This document shows positions 16,592 to 24,257 of a stretch of 50,054 bases of DNA, piece after piece. How positions within the stretch are numbered: the stretch's first letter is position 1; each line of letters opens with the position of its first letter. The DNA is from Promethearchaeota archaeon (GTDB lineage: Archaea; Asgardarchaeota; Lokiarchaeia; Sigyniarchaeales; SOKP01). The notes under the pieces are model-generated. The model was not told the origin of the DNA and searched no databases. It saw only the letters and a program-made list of their open reading frames with translations. A program made the position numbers and the translations under genes. The stretch lies in the NCBI GenBank assembly GCA_019894975.1, contig JAGXNO010000027.1:1-50054 (forward strand), given 5' to 3'.

Positions 16592-17416
16592 TTAAGTTAT
16601 TTTGAGGATCTTTCGTGCTTCATTTGGAGAGGCAATTACTCTACCGAATTCATTTGCAAATTGAACTACTCTTTCTACTAATTCCCCATTCGAATTTGCT
16701 AGTACACCTTTAGAAAGATACACGTTATCCTCAAAACCTACTCTAGCATGTCCTCCTTTTTCAATAGATAATGATATCATTGGAAATTCGTGTTTTCCAA
16801 TCCCAGTGACAGTATATGTAGAATCTTTAGGTATACTCTCAATAAGAAAATTAAGATCACGAGGTGTAGCACTAATGCCCCCTATCACTCCAAGTACAAA
16901 ATTAAAATGCATAGGTTTCTTGATGTATCCCATTTTATGTAATCGTAGAGCCATGTCAACCATACCCTTATCAAAACATTCTAATTCATATTTTATTCCT
17001 AGACGATTCATTTCTTCAGCAAAAAAAATGATTGTATTCTCGGTATTTATAAAAATATCATCTCCTCCAAAATTCATAGTTCCACAATCTAAAGTTGCCA
17101 TTTCAGGGGCGGGGTCCAAATATATTGGTTGTAATCGCTCTTCATTACTCATTCCAAGAGCACCTCCAGTAGAGGGTTGAACGATTACATCTGGACATCT
17201 CCTTTTAATCTCTTTAATAGATTTTCGAAAGCGTTCACCATTTTGAGTTGGAGTACCCTCGTCATCTCTAACATGTAAATGAATTATGCTAGCCCCTGCT
17301 TGATATGCAGATTCAGCTTCCGTTCCTATTTCATCAATACTGTAGGGAATATTTGGATTATGCTCTTTTGACACCTCAGCACCGCATATTGCTGCAGTTA
17401 TGATTAATTTTTCCAT
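16592..17416 (-). CDS. kce: 3-keto-5-aminohexanoate cleavage enzyme
   Basis: A 274-residue BKACE-family enzyme. The zinc ligands H46 and H48 lie in IIHLHVRD at the same numbering as the characterised enzyme; E229 in HARVGFEDN supplies the third. It condenses 3-keto-5-aminohexanoate with acetyl-CoA and splits it to acetoacetate and 3-aminobutyryl-CoA, without cofactor redox. BKACE members differ in substrate, but the neighbouring kdd and kamADE make the Kce function almost certain. The expected next enzyme, 3-aminobutyryl-CoA ammonia-lyase (Kal), is not adjacent; a CoA-transferase lies upstream instead. Confidence 0.95.
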   Translation of the reverse strand: MEKLIITAAICGAEVSKEHNPNIPYSIDEIGTEAESAYQAGASIIHLHVRDDEGTPTQNGERFRKSIKEIKRRCPDVIVQPSTGGALGMSNEERLQPIYLDPAPEMATLDCGTMNFGGDDIFINTENTIIFFAEEMNRLGIKYELECFDKGMVDMALRLHKMGYIKKPMHFNFVLGVIGGISATPRDLNFLIESIPKDSTYTVTGIGKHEFPMISLSIEKGGHARVGFEDNVYLSKGVLANSNGELVERVVQFANEFGRVIASPNEARKILKIT

Positions 17417-17497
17417 ATCACTATCAATATTTCTATAATTTTAAATTTAGTCTCATAGAAATCGTATAGTATTCTGAATCTTTCGAATTATTGTGAA

Positions 17498-18685
17498 TCA
17501 TACAATTCCATCATTATACATTTTTTCTATATCTTCTCTAGGATATCCTAATGCAGTTAGAATTTCTTTAGTATGTTGCCCTAAAACAGGTGGTGCTGTT
17601 AGAATCTCTCCAGGAGTTTCAGAAAACTTAATTGGAATTCCTGTAACTTTGATTTTTCCTACTGTGGAGTGATCAATTTCCTTTACCATTTCCCTGTGTA
17701 ATACTTGAGGATCACTAAATACCTGATCCAAATTATAAATAGGACCACAAGGTATCCCCGCTTCATTCAATATGTTAAGCCAATCATTAGTTTTTTTAGT
17801 GCAGATTATATTCCCAATAATTTCAATTAATTCTTCCCTGTTTTTAACCCGATCAGCATTAGTAGCATATTTAGGGTTATTCGTTATACTTTCCAATCCA
17901 ATAGCTTTACAAAATTTTCCCCATAGTTGATCATTACCAACAGCTAAATTAAAATAAGAATCTTTCGTTTTAAACGCTTGATATGGAACAATTACCGGAT
18001 GACCAGAACCTAGAGGCTTTGGAATCTCTCCAGACATAAAGAATGAGCCTGCTCGGTAAGTTAGCCAAGCAAGTTGATTATCTAATAATGAGTTATCTAT
18101 TTTTTGACCCTTTCCTGTATTTTGCTTGTTAAAAAGTGCAACCATTATCCCAAATGCAGCAAACATACCTCCTGCAATATCTGCAACTGCAACACCAACC
18201 TTGATTGGAGGGCCACTAGGTTCTCCTGTAATACTCATTAATCCCCCCATACCCTGTAATACTTGATCCATGCCAGGAAATAAACGATATGGGCCATCCT
18301 GACCAAATCCTGAGATACTACAATAAATGATCTGAGGATTTATTTCTTTCACTTCATTATAACTTAATTTTAACTTTTCCATCGTTCCAGGTCTGAAATT
18401 TTCAAGAAGAACATCTGATTGTTTAATCAATTTATGGATGATTTCAATAGCTCTATCTTGTTTTAAATTTAGTGTTATACTCTTTTTATTACGATTAACA
18501 CTCATAAAATATGCACTCTCACCCTCTAGGAATGGAGGTCCCCAAGCTCGCGAATCATCTCCTTTCCCGGGCATTTCAACCTTGATTACTTCTGCTCCCA
18601 TATCTGCTAGCATCATTGAACAGTATGGACCAGCAAGAGCTCTTGATAAATCTAAAATTTTAATTCCTTCAAGTGGTCGAACCAT
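17498..18685 (-). CDS. Class III (CaiB/BaiF) CoA-transferase
   Basis: A 395-residue type III CoA-transferase of full length. LDLSRALAGPYCSMMLADMGAEVIK type N-terminus (residues 11-35) and the catalytic aspartate D169 (VADIAGG), at the same position as in formyl-CoA transferase, are present. The family moves CoA between carboxylates through an aspartyl anhydride. It sits 81 bases upstream of kce and 12 bases after the class III aminotransferase gene, so it belongs to the lysine operon. A likely role is releasing 3-aminobutyrate from 3-aminobutyryl-CoA, or activating acetoacetate, with CoA conserved. The substrate is inferred from context only. Confidence 0.9.
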   Translation of the reverse strand: MVRPLEGIKILDLSRALAGPYCSMMLADMGAEVIKVEMPGKGDDSRAWGPPFLEGESAYFMSVNRNKKSITLNLKQDRAIEIIHKLIKQSDVLLENFRPGTMEKLKLSYNEVKEINPQIIYCSISGFGQDGPYRLFPGMDQVLQGMGGLMSITGEPSGPPIKVGVAVADIAGGMFAAFGIMVALFNKQNTGKGQKIDNSLLDNQLAWLTYRAGSFFMSGEIPKPLGSGHPVIVPYQAFKTKDSYFNLAVGNDQLWGKFCKAIGLESITNNPKYATNADRVKNREELIEIIGNIICTKKTNDWLNILNEAGIPCGPIYNLDQVFSDPQVLHREMVKEIDHSTVGKIKVTGIPIKFSETPGEILTAPPVLGQHTKEILTALGYPREDIEKMYNDGIV

Positions 18686-18697
18686 AATTATTTAACC

Positions 18698-19942
18698 TTA
18701 CAGTAATTTCTTGGTTGCGGTTAAAGATTCATTAATCATATCCGAAGCATATTCTAAATCTTCAAGAGTATGGCGATAGCAAATATATCCATGATGGAAC
18801 GGCTGTAAGAAAACCTTACGTCTGATTAATTGCCTATAAAATTCCTCGCGTAATTTCTTGTAGAGATTTTTAGGATCGCGCTCAAATGTAATATAAGGCA
18901 TCCATGGTTCCCCGGAATAATCACAAGGAATCCCACTATCTTCTATTATATCTCTAACTTTATTAGCAAAAATACTACCCTTCTTACTAATATCTTCCAA
19001 AACATTTTCACGTTCCATTATCTCTATTGTTTTGAGAGCTGCGATCTGAGCGAGACTATTAGGAAAAAAGGTTGAACTAAGAAACACGTTTTCAACTAGT
19101 TCATCCATATATTCTTTCTTACCTGTAAGAACTCCGATGGGATATCCATTTGCCATAGCTTTACCGAATGCACCCAAATCAGGTATCACTCCAAATTTTT
19201 TCTGAGCACCACCAAGATCAACACGGAATCCGGTACGGATCTCATCATATATTAGCAAAGACCCATGTTCGTCTGCAATTTCACGGATACCTTCTAAAAA
19301 GCCAGGTTTAGGCATTTCTACTTGATGACCCCCAGGGTGACCGATAGGTGTGAGAATTATTGCTGCAACATCATTGCCATATTGATTCATGAGATGCCGA
19401 ACTTGATCTAAGTTATTGTATTCAAACTCGATAACATCTTCATATAACTTCTCAGGAATTCCTCCCTTTTGTTCAACACACCAATCATGCCAACCATGAT
19501 ACCCACATCGTAATATTTTTACTCTTTTTGTATAACTACGCGCAACACGGATTGCAGAAGTTGTAGCATCAGATCCCATTTTAACAAAAACCATCTTTTC
19601 AGCACCAGGAATCAACCCTCTCAATTTTTTAGCAAGCTCGTTTTGAACTGGTTGTGTTAATGACATGCAAAACCCTTTTTCAGTTATCTGTTTAACAACT
19701 TCATTGTCTATTTCTTCTTCTCGGTGACCGATTATTATTGGCCCATAGGCACATAACATGTCTATATATTCATTTCCGTCTACATCAATAACCTTACCAC
19801 CTTTAGCTGTTTCAAAGAATATTGGGTATTCTCCTTCCACAAAATTATATGGTCGTCTGATTCCCAATATCGCTCCTGGAATTAAACCAAGTGCTTCTTC
19901 ATAAAGTTTAAAGGTATTTTTAAGAGTTAATTTTTCAGCCAT
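18698..19942 (-). CDS. Class III aminotransferase, glutamate-1-semialdehyde-aminomutase-like
   Basis: A 414-residue PLP enzyme: KMGSDATTSAIRVAR (121-135), YDEIRTGFR (232-240) and PLP lysine K261 in GKAMANGYPIG. It resembles glutamate-1-semialdehyde 2,1-aminomutase and its relatives, which include beta-amino-acid aminotransferases (the family of beta-phenylalanine aminotransferase). It is the first gene of the leftward lysine cluster, with a GAGGAAAG ribosome site. No heme genes are near, so haem synthesis is unlikely. A beta-transaminase role on 3-aminobutyrate or 3,5-diaminohexanoate would fit the pathway and replace the missing ammonia-lyase. The fold is certain; the substrate is a hypothesis. 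Confidence 0.88.
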   Translation of the reverse strand: MAEKLTLKNTFKLYEEALGLIPGAILGIRRPYNFVEGEYPIFFETAKGGKVIDVDGNEYIDMLCAYGPIIIGHREEEIDNEVVKQITEKGFCMSLTQPVQNELAKKLRGLIPGAEKMVFVKMGSDATTSAIRVARSYTKRVKILRCGYHGWHDWCVEQKGGIPEKLYEDVIEFEYNNLDQVRHLMNQYGNDVAAIILTPIGHPGGHQVEMPKPGFLEGIREIADEHGSLLIYDEIRTGFRVDLGGAQKKFGVIPDLGAFGKAMANGYPIGVLTGKKEYMDELVENVFLSSTFFPNSLAQIAALKTIEIMERENVLEDISKKGSIFANKVRDIIEDSGIPCDYSGEPWMPYITFERDPKNLYKKLREEFYRQLIRRKVFLQPFHHGYICYRHTLEDLEYASDMINESLTATKKLL

Positions 19943-20168
19943 TTTTCTTTCCTCAAATTGAGAATAATAAAAATAAATTATATCATATAATTATTGAAGA
20001 TTATTAAAAGGAAACGTCTTACAATTATGATTCTTATAATTCACAAAATTAAGATGATTTTTTCTTTCCCTAAACAAATAGTTCCTACTTCAAGATTATA
20101 AATCATAATGGTCTAATTTTAGTATATGATTTTTCTTTGGTTTCTTGGTTAAGAAGAATAAATAGGTG

Positions 20169-20345
20169 ATGTCAAAAGTGGGAGAAAAATTAGTCTGTAG
20201 TGTTTGCGGTAGAGAACAAGAGGTCCCGACCTGCTGTGAAAAGTCGATGATAGTTAAAAATGGGTATTTATTGTGTTGCTGTTCAGATGAATGTGGGTAT
20301 CAACCAATTCCTGACTGTTGTGGTCAAAAGATGGTATATACTTAA
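20169..20345 (+). CDS. 58-residue cysteine-rich protein
   Basis: A short gene, from ATG at 20169 to TAA at 20345. It has ten cysteines: C10-x2-C13, C22-C23, C36-C37-C38, C42 and C50-C51. The segment VPTCCEKSM is echoed by IPDCCGQKM, so the protein seems to contain two related metal-binding half-sites. Such small CxxCG...P-x-CC-x3-M proteins occur in anaerobic archaea and are thought to bind zinc or iron; function is unknown. It is convergent with the coiled-coil gene (41 bases apart). The even distribution of cysteines and the repeated motif argue that it is real despite its size. Confidence 0.65.
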   Translation: MSKVGEKLVCSVCGREQEVPTCCEKSMIVKNGYLLCCCSDECGYQPIPDCCGQKMVYT

Positions 20346-20386
20346 CAATAAGAAAATAAAAGAAGAAAAATTCATAAAAAAAAAAT

Positions 20387-21964
20387 TTACCACATTAAGT
20401 TTGCAATTACGTCTTTTGCAGTTTCTGCTTGTTTCTTACCTAATATTTTACGAATTCTCAAGTCATTTATCGAATCCTCTAAGCGAGTATCAAGATTTTT
20501 CATTTCCATTAGGTTATTCTTATCTCCCTGAGTTTCTACTAAGTCAATCATCGCATTATCTTTATTCATTAAATCTCTGATTTTCTGCCTAAAACTTGCT
20601 TTGACCTTTGTTCTCACAGGCTTACCCTTTTCAATTAGTATAGGTAATATTGGTGCTCTTTCAGTACTACTATTAGTATTGGGATTGGTGAAATAAAAAA
20701 TGTAAATCGGAATTCCAACCACAACATTTTGCGTTTTTAACTCGAGAGTATAGTTACTAAAAAAGTTTTGAACACCAGTCATTTCTACGTCCTTAATACT
20801 TTCAATATTATCTAAGGATGATTGTTTTTCAGTTTTAATTTGAGCAACAGTTCCTTCAGCTGAACTTAAATCTTTACTTAACCCAGAGTGCTTTGCATCA
20901 ATTTGCTTCTCAACTTCAGATTTTTTGCGCTCCAATTCCCTAATTTTCTGCTGTTTTGTCTTTTCCAGATCAGAAATTTCACGTTGCACATTTTTCCTCA
21001 GTTGATCAATTTCATTCTTGTAACGTGTTATCGAATTCCCTAAATCTCGATATTTACTATCAATATCTTTTAAAGCTTCTTCGGATAGAAAAAGATCTCT
21101 TTGATTTAATGCATTCCTCATACTATCAACACTGCCTTTAAGATCACTAATATTATTGTTTAATTCACCAGTTTTATCGTTGATTTTATACTTCCCACTC
21201 TTTACTAATTCTTCAGGAGATGATTCGATCTCTCGTTCTTTCTCTGCTTGTAGCTCTTTATTAAGTACTGCTAATTGTTTTTCTTCTTCACCAGTATCAA
21301 CTTTAGTATCTCTAATTTTATCAGCGTCTTTACCTCCTTTTTGGATCCATTTTTCACATAATTTTGTAATGGCATCTCCAAAAGTCTCAAGAAGTTGAAC
21401 ATCTTTTTGAGATACATATTCAGGGATGTCGTTTACAATTCTAGTTTGATTTACGCTTTTAGAGATAGGACCTCCTTCGAGAAGAAAGTAAGGCGAGGGG
21501 TGAGCACTTAAATTGTATTGGTTGAGGAAGAAATTCTGAAAATAGCCAATTTCATTAATATTGAAGAGAGCTTCCTGGATTACCAGCCCTCTTTTAAAGT
21601 TCTTGGATCTTTTTAAATAAGTAGTATTATATTGCTGTAATGAACTAAGAAAACTTTCTGGATCTGCTCCTTTAATTACTGCTTCGGGTCTAGGGGGCAT
21701 TTGTGAAAATTTTCCTATGTTTAATTTTTCTTGCTTGTTATAAAGATAACTCATTACACAGGTTCTAGTATCAGATAAAGGACTTAATCGAACTGGCCAA
21801 ATTGCCATTGAAATCTTTGACAATTTTCCCATCTTTTTAAGACTTTTACTATAGATTCCAACACATTCAATTAAAGCCATTGCCAATTCATTTAATATCG
21901 CAGCTTGGCTTCTTGCAGAAGTTATTTCGTCTAAATTTATTAAGAAAGGACATACTTTATCCAT
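20387..21964 (-). CDS. Unknown 525-residue protein with central coiled coil
   Basis: A single long reading frame with three parts. Residues 1-220 form a globular domain containing SARSQAAILNELAMALIE and WPVRLSPLSDTRTCVM, with aromatic patches. Residues about 225-400 are highly charged, Lys/Glu/Gln-rich heptad-like helices, clearly coiled coil. The last 120 residues are again globular, with a hydrophobic strand NVVVGIPIYIFYF, ending in a helix. There is no signal peptide and no obvious membrane span. The layout, with a coiled coil between two domains, suggests a structural or scaffold protein. I do not recognise the family. It has its own promoter, divergent from the SDR gene at 22134. Confidence 0.72.
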   Translation of the reverse strand: MDKVCPFLINLDEITSARSQAAILNELAMALIECVGIYSKSLKKMGKLSKISMAIWPVRLSPLSDTRTCVMSYLYNKQEKLNIGKFSQMPPRPEAVIKGADPESFLSSLQQYNTTYLKRSKNFKRGLVIQEALFNINEIGYFQNFFLNQYNLSAHPSPYFLLEGGPISKSVNQTRIVNDIPEYVSQKDVQLLETFGDAITKLCEKWIQKGGKDADKIRDTKVDTGEEEKQLAVLNKELQAEKEREIESSPEELVKSGKYKINDKTGELNNNISDLKGSVDSMRNALNQRDLFLSEEALKDIDSKYRDLGNSITRYKNEIDQLRKNVQREISDLEKTKQQKIRELERKKSEVEKQIDAKHSGLSKDLSSAEGTVAQIKTEKQSSLDNIESIKDVEMTGVQNFFSNYTLELKTQNVVVGIPIYIFYFTNPNTNSSTERAPILPILIEKGKPVRTKVKASFRQKIRDLMNKDNAMIDLVETQGDKNNLMEMKNLDTRLEDSINDLRIRKILGKKQAETAKDVIANLMW

Positions 21965-22133
21965 TTTTGAATCACTTGATATTTCTATATTATTTCTATA
22001 TTTTGTTTTAATAATTAAAGTTTTGGTTTTAACTCAACTATAGGGGGTCTTTATTATAATTTTAAATAGAGTGAAAGAAAATTATAATCATTAACAAAAT
22101 GATAATATTAAATATTAATATTGGTGTATGGTA

Positions 22134-22943
22134 ATGGAAAGATTTTTAGAAGGAAAAGGCTGCCTTATAACAGGAGGTGCATCTGGTTTTGGGAGAGCAG
22201 TGGCCTATGAATTTGGTAAAATTGGAGCAGATTTAATTTTAGTTGACATAAATGAAGAATTGCTTTATGAAACAAGTAAAAATGTAGAAAAAGAAACGAA
22301 CCAAAAAGTAATCCCTATAGTATGTGATGTATCAGATGCTAAGCAGGTTAAGCAAATGACAGAACAATCTTTTACTGAATTAGATAATGTATATATCTTA
22401 TTTAATAATGCAGGGACTGGAACAAGTTATGGTGTCGATATACTAAAAATAGGGGAAAAAGCATATGATTTAACCATGAACGTTAATCTTAAGGGACAAT
22501 GGTTGATTGATAAATTTGTATGCCGAAAGATGAATAGACAGAAATTTGAGCCATTGAAAGGTAAGGTTATACATACAACATCGATTGCGGGTAATATAGT
22601 AGACCCCCTTCTTCCTGTTTATAGCTTAAGCAAGATAGGAGTAATAGGATTGACTCAACTTGTAGCCAAAAGCCTTGCTCCATATATTACTTCTAATGCA
22701 ATAGCACCTGGTTTTCATGTCACAGGTATTTATGGAAATAGAGAGGATATAATGATTCAGACTATGAAAGATGCCAATGTTAAAACTCCATTAAATAGAA
22801 TAGGAATGGTACAAGATGTTGTCGATTTGATGATCTTTTTAGCTTCCCATAGGAGTAACTTTATCACGGGTCATATTTTTCCTATCGATGGAGGTATTGC
22901 TGATGTCGGTGTTGCACCAAATACATTAAAATCGGATATTTAA
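22134..22943 (+). CDS. Short-chain dehydrogenase/reductase
   Basis: A classical SDR of about 269 residues. The cofactor motif TGGASGFG lies at 15-22 of the longest frame, D40 after the second strand predicts NAD(H) preference, NNAG is at 93-96, and the catalytic residues are S152, Y165 and K169 (YSLSK). FITGHIFPIDGG near the C-terminus is the common SDR ending. ATG at 22134 is preferred to 22128 because GGTG lies seven bases before it. It heads a rightward group with a small membrane protein, a second SDR and a kinase-fold protein. The substrate is unknown; hydroxyacyl or polyol oxidation is usual for this type. Confidence 0.9.
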   Translation: MERFLEGKGCLITGGASGFGRAVAYEFGKIGADLILVDINEELLYETSKNVEKETNQKVIPIVCDVSDAKQVKQMTEQSFTELDNVYILFNNAGTGTSYGVDILKIGEKAYDLTMNVNLKGQWLIDKFVCRKMNRQKFEPLKGKVIHTTSIAGNIVDPLLPVYSLSKIGVIGLTQLVAKSLAPYITSNAIAPGFHVTGIYGNREDIMIQTMKDANVKTPLNRIGMVQDVVDLMIFLASHRSNFITGHIFPIDGGIADVGVAPNTLKSDI

Positions 22944-22989
22944 TTCATTTTGGAAATAATAGTTTAAAAATCATAATGAGTTGAATTTT

Positions 22990-23382
22990 ATGAATATAAT
23001 AATAGCAGGATTACAGATTTTTATTGCGGTCGGTTTTATTGGATTTTGGATTTATTTTTTCATCTTTGAAAATAAAAAACCTGATCAAAGAGAGGGATAT
23101 CTTGAATTCGAAAGATCTTTCCCATTGGCAGATTTAGGATGGGCTGTGCCTGTTTTAATTATAAGTGCGATAGGCCTAATTATGGAAAATAAGATTGGTG
23201 AGATTTTCTCTATTGCGGGAGGAAGTGCCTTAATTTTCTTGGGATTGCTTGATATTTCACATAATTTACAATTTGGAGGGTATACGGGGAATAAGTTTGA
23301 TATAGCTTTAAACCTCATAGTGAATTTATTTTGTATTATTTTTGGTCCAATTTTTATGATTTATGGTTGGTTGAATATATAA
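22990..23382 (+). CDS. Small membrane protein with four predicted spans
   Basis: About 130 residues (ATG at 22990; a TTG at 22981 is also possible). Hydrophobic segments lie near residues 4-27, 49-65, 73-89 and 106-130, separated by short polar loops, one of which holds ENKKPDQREGYLEFE. No known family is recognised. It lies between two SDR genes on the same strand, 18 bases before the KDSR-like gene, so it is probably co-transcribed and may place that reductase or its lipid substrate at the membrane; this is inference from position. Confidence 0.7.
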   Translation: MNIIIAGLQIFIAVGFIGFWIYFFIFENKKPDQREGYLEFERSFPLADLGWAVPVLIISAIGLIMENKIGEIFSIAGGSALIFLGLLDISHNLQFGGYTGNKFDIALNLIVNLFCIIFGPIFMIYGWLNI

Positions 23383-23388
23383 AACTAA

Positions 23389-23394
23389 AGGAGG
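23389..23394 (+). promoter_or_regulatory. Strong ribosome binding site
   Basis: AGGAGG lies six bases before ATG 23401 of the KDSR-like gene, fixing the start. Confidence 0.65.
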
Positions 23395-23400
23395 ATTAAA

Positions 23401-24255
23401 ATGTTTAAAGAAAAATTGATAAAAAAACAGCCTTTTAAAAACAAGTGGGCATTAATATGTGGAGGTTCAAAAGGAATCGGAAAAGCTGTAGCTAAAGAGA
23501 TTGTCCGATTAGGAGGAAACGTATGTGTTTTAGCCAGAGATTTAGTGTTTTTAAAAAGAGCAGTTGATGATATAAGTGAATTCAAAGCTAATTCTGAGCA
23601 AAAGATTGAGATAATTTCTTGCGATACAAGAGATATGGAAAAGTTAAAAGTATTAATTGTTGAATTTATTGATATAAACGGTATTCCCGATTACCTTTTA
23701 AATTTTGTAGGGATTTCTTTTCCAGATTATCTAGAAAATCTTACAATAGATGATTTCAAAAAACATATGAATACAAATTTCTATGGTCAGTTAAATCCTA
23801 TCCTAATACTATTACCTTTTTTTAAAGAAAACAAAGGAGGTTACATTGTTAACGCTTCCTCTGTTTCGGGCTATATCGGTCAAATGGGATACGCTGCTTA
23901 TACACCCACCAAATTTGCAATCCTAGGACTTTCTGAATCTTTAAGACATGAATTAAAACCTTATAATATCAATATATCTGTCATATGTCCTCCTGACACA
24001 GACACGCCAGGGCTCCAAGAAGAATTAGCAACTAGACCTGAAGAATTAAATATAATTTCAGAAAGTTGGGGCGGATTGTTGAGTCCTGAAAAGGTAGCAG
24101 AGAAATACATAAAAGAATTATTAAAGAAAGAATTTTACATAATGCCTGGATCCTCAAAATTCTTATGGAGAATTATGAGATTATTCCCAAAATTGGTTCA
24201 TAGGATTAGTGATAGAGATCTTAGGAAAGCAAGAAAAAAGCTAGGGAAAAATTAA
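23401..24255 (+). CDS. 3-ketodihydrosphingosine-reductase-like SDR
   Basis: A 284-residue SDR with GGSKGIG (21-27), a catalytic serine in NASSVSG near 153, Y167 and K171. After these comes PPDTDTPG at 197-204 preceded by LKPYNINISV, which closely resembles the signature of eukaryotic KDSR (Tsc10-type) enzymes that reduce 3-ketosphinganine. The C-terminus has hydrophobic and basic stretches (FLWRIMRLFPKLVHR) that could associate with membrane. Known KDSR uses NADPH; the residues after strand 2 (LARD) are compatible with that. The downstream kinase-fold gene starts two bases after the stop. Long-chain base synthesis is not established in archaea, so the substrate may be another keto-lipid. Confidence 0.85.
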   Translation: MFKEKLIKKQPFKNKWALICGGSKGIGKAVAKEIVRLGGNVCVLARDLVFLKRAVDDISEFKANSEQKIEIISCDTRDMEKLKVLIVEFIDINGIPDYLLNFVGISFPDYLENLTIDDFKKHMNTNFYGQLNPILILLPFFKENKGGYIVNASSVSGYIGQMGYAAYTPTKFAILGLSESLRHELKPYNINISVICPPDTDTPGLQEELATRPEELNIISESWGGLLSPEKVAEKYIKELLKKEFYIMPGSSKFLWRIMRLFPKLVHRISDRDLRKARKKLGKN

Positions 24256-24257
24256 TA

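Noticed and set aside
16806..17180. A 124-codon open frame antisense to kce
   Set aside because: The kce frame has conserved zinc ligands through this stretch; the antisense frame shows no family features.
18698..19942. Haem biosynthesis gene hemL
   Set aside because: The fold matches, but there are no haem genes nearby and the gene heads the lysine cluster; a catabolic transaminase is more likely.
20260..20580. A 106-codon open frame on the plus strand across 20.26-20.58 kb
   Set aside because: It overlaps both the small cysteine-rich gene (other frame) and the end of the coiled-coil gene, and has no recognisable features.
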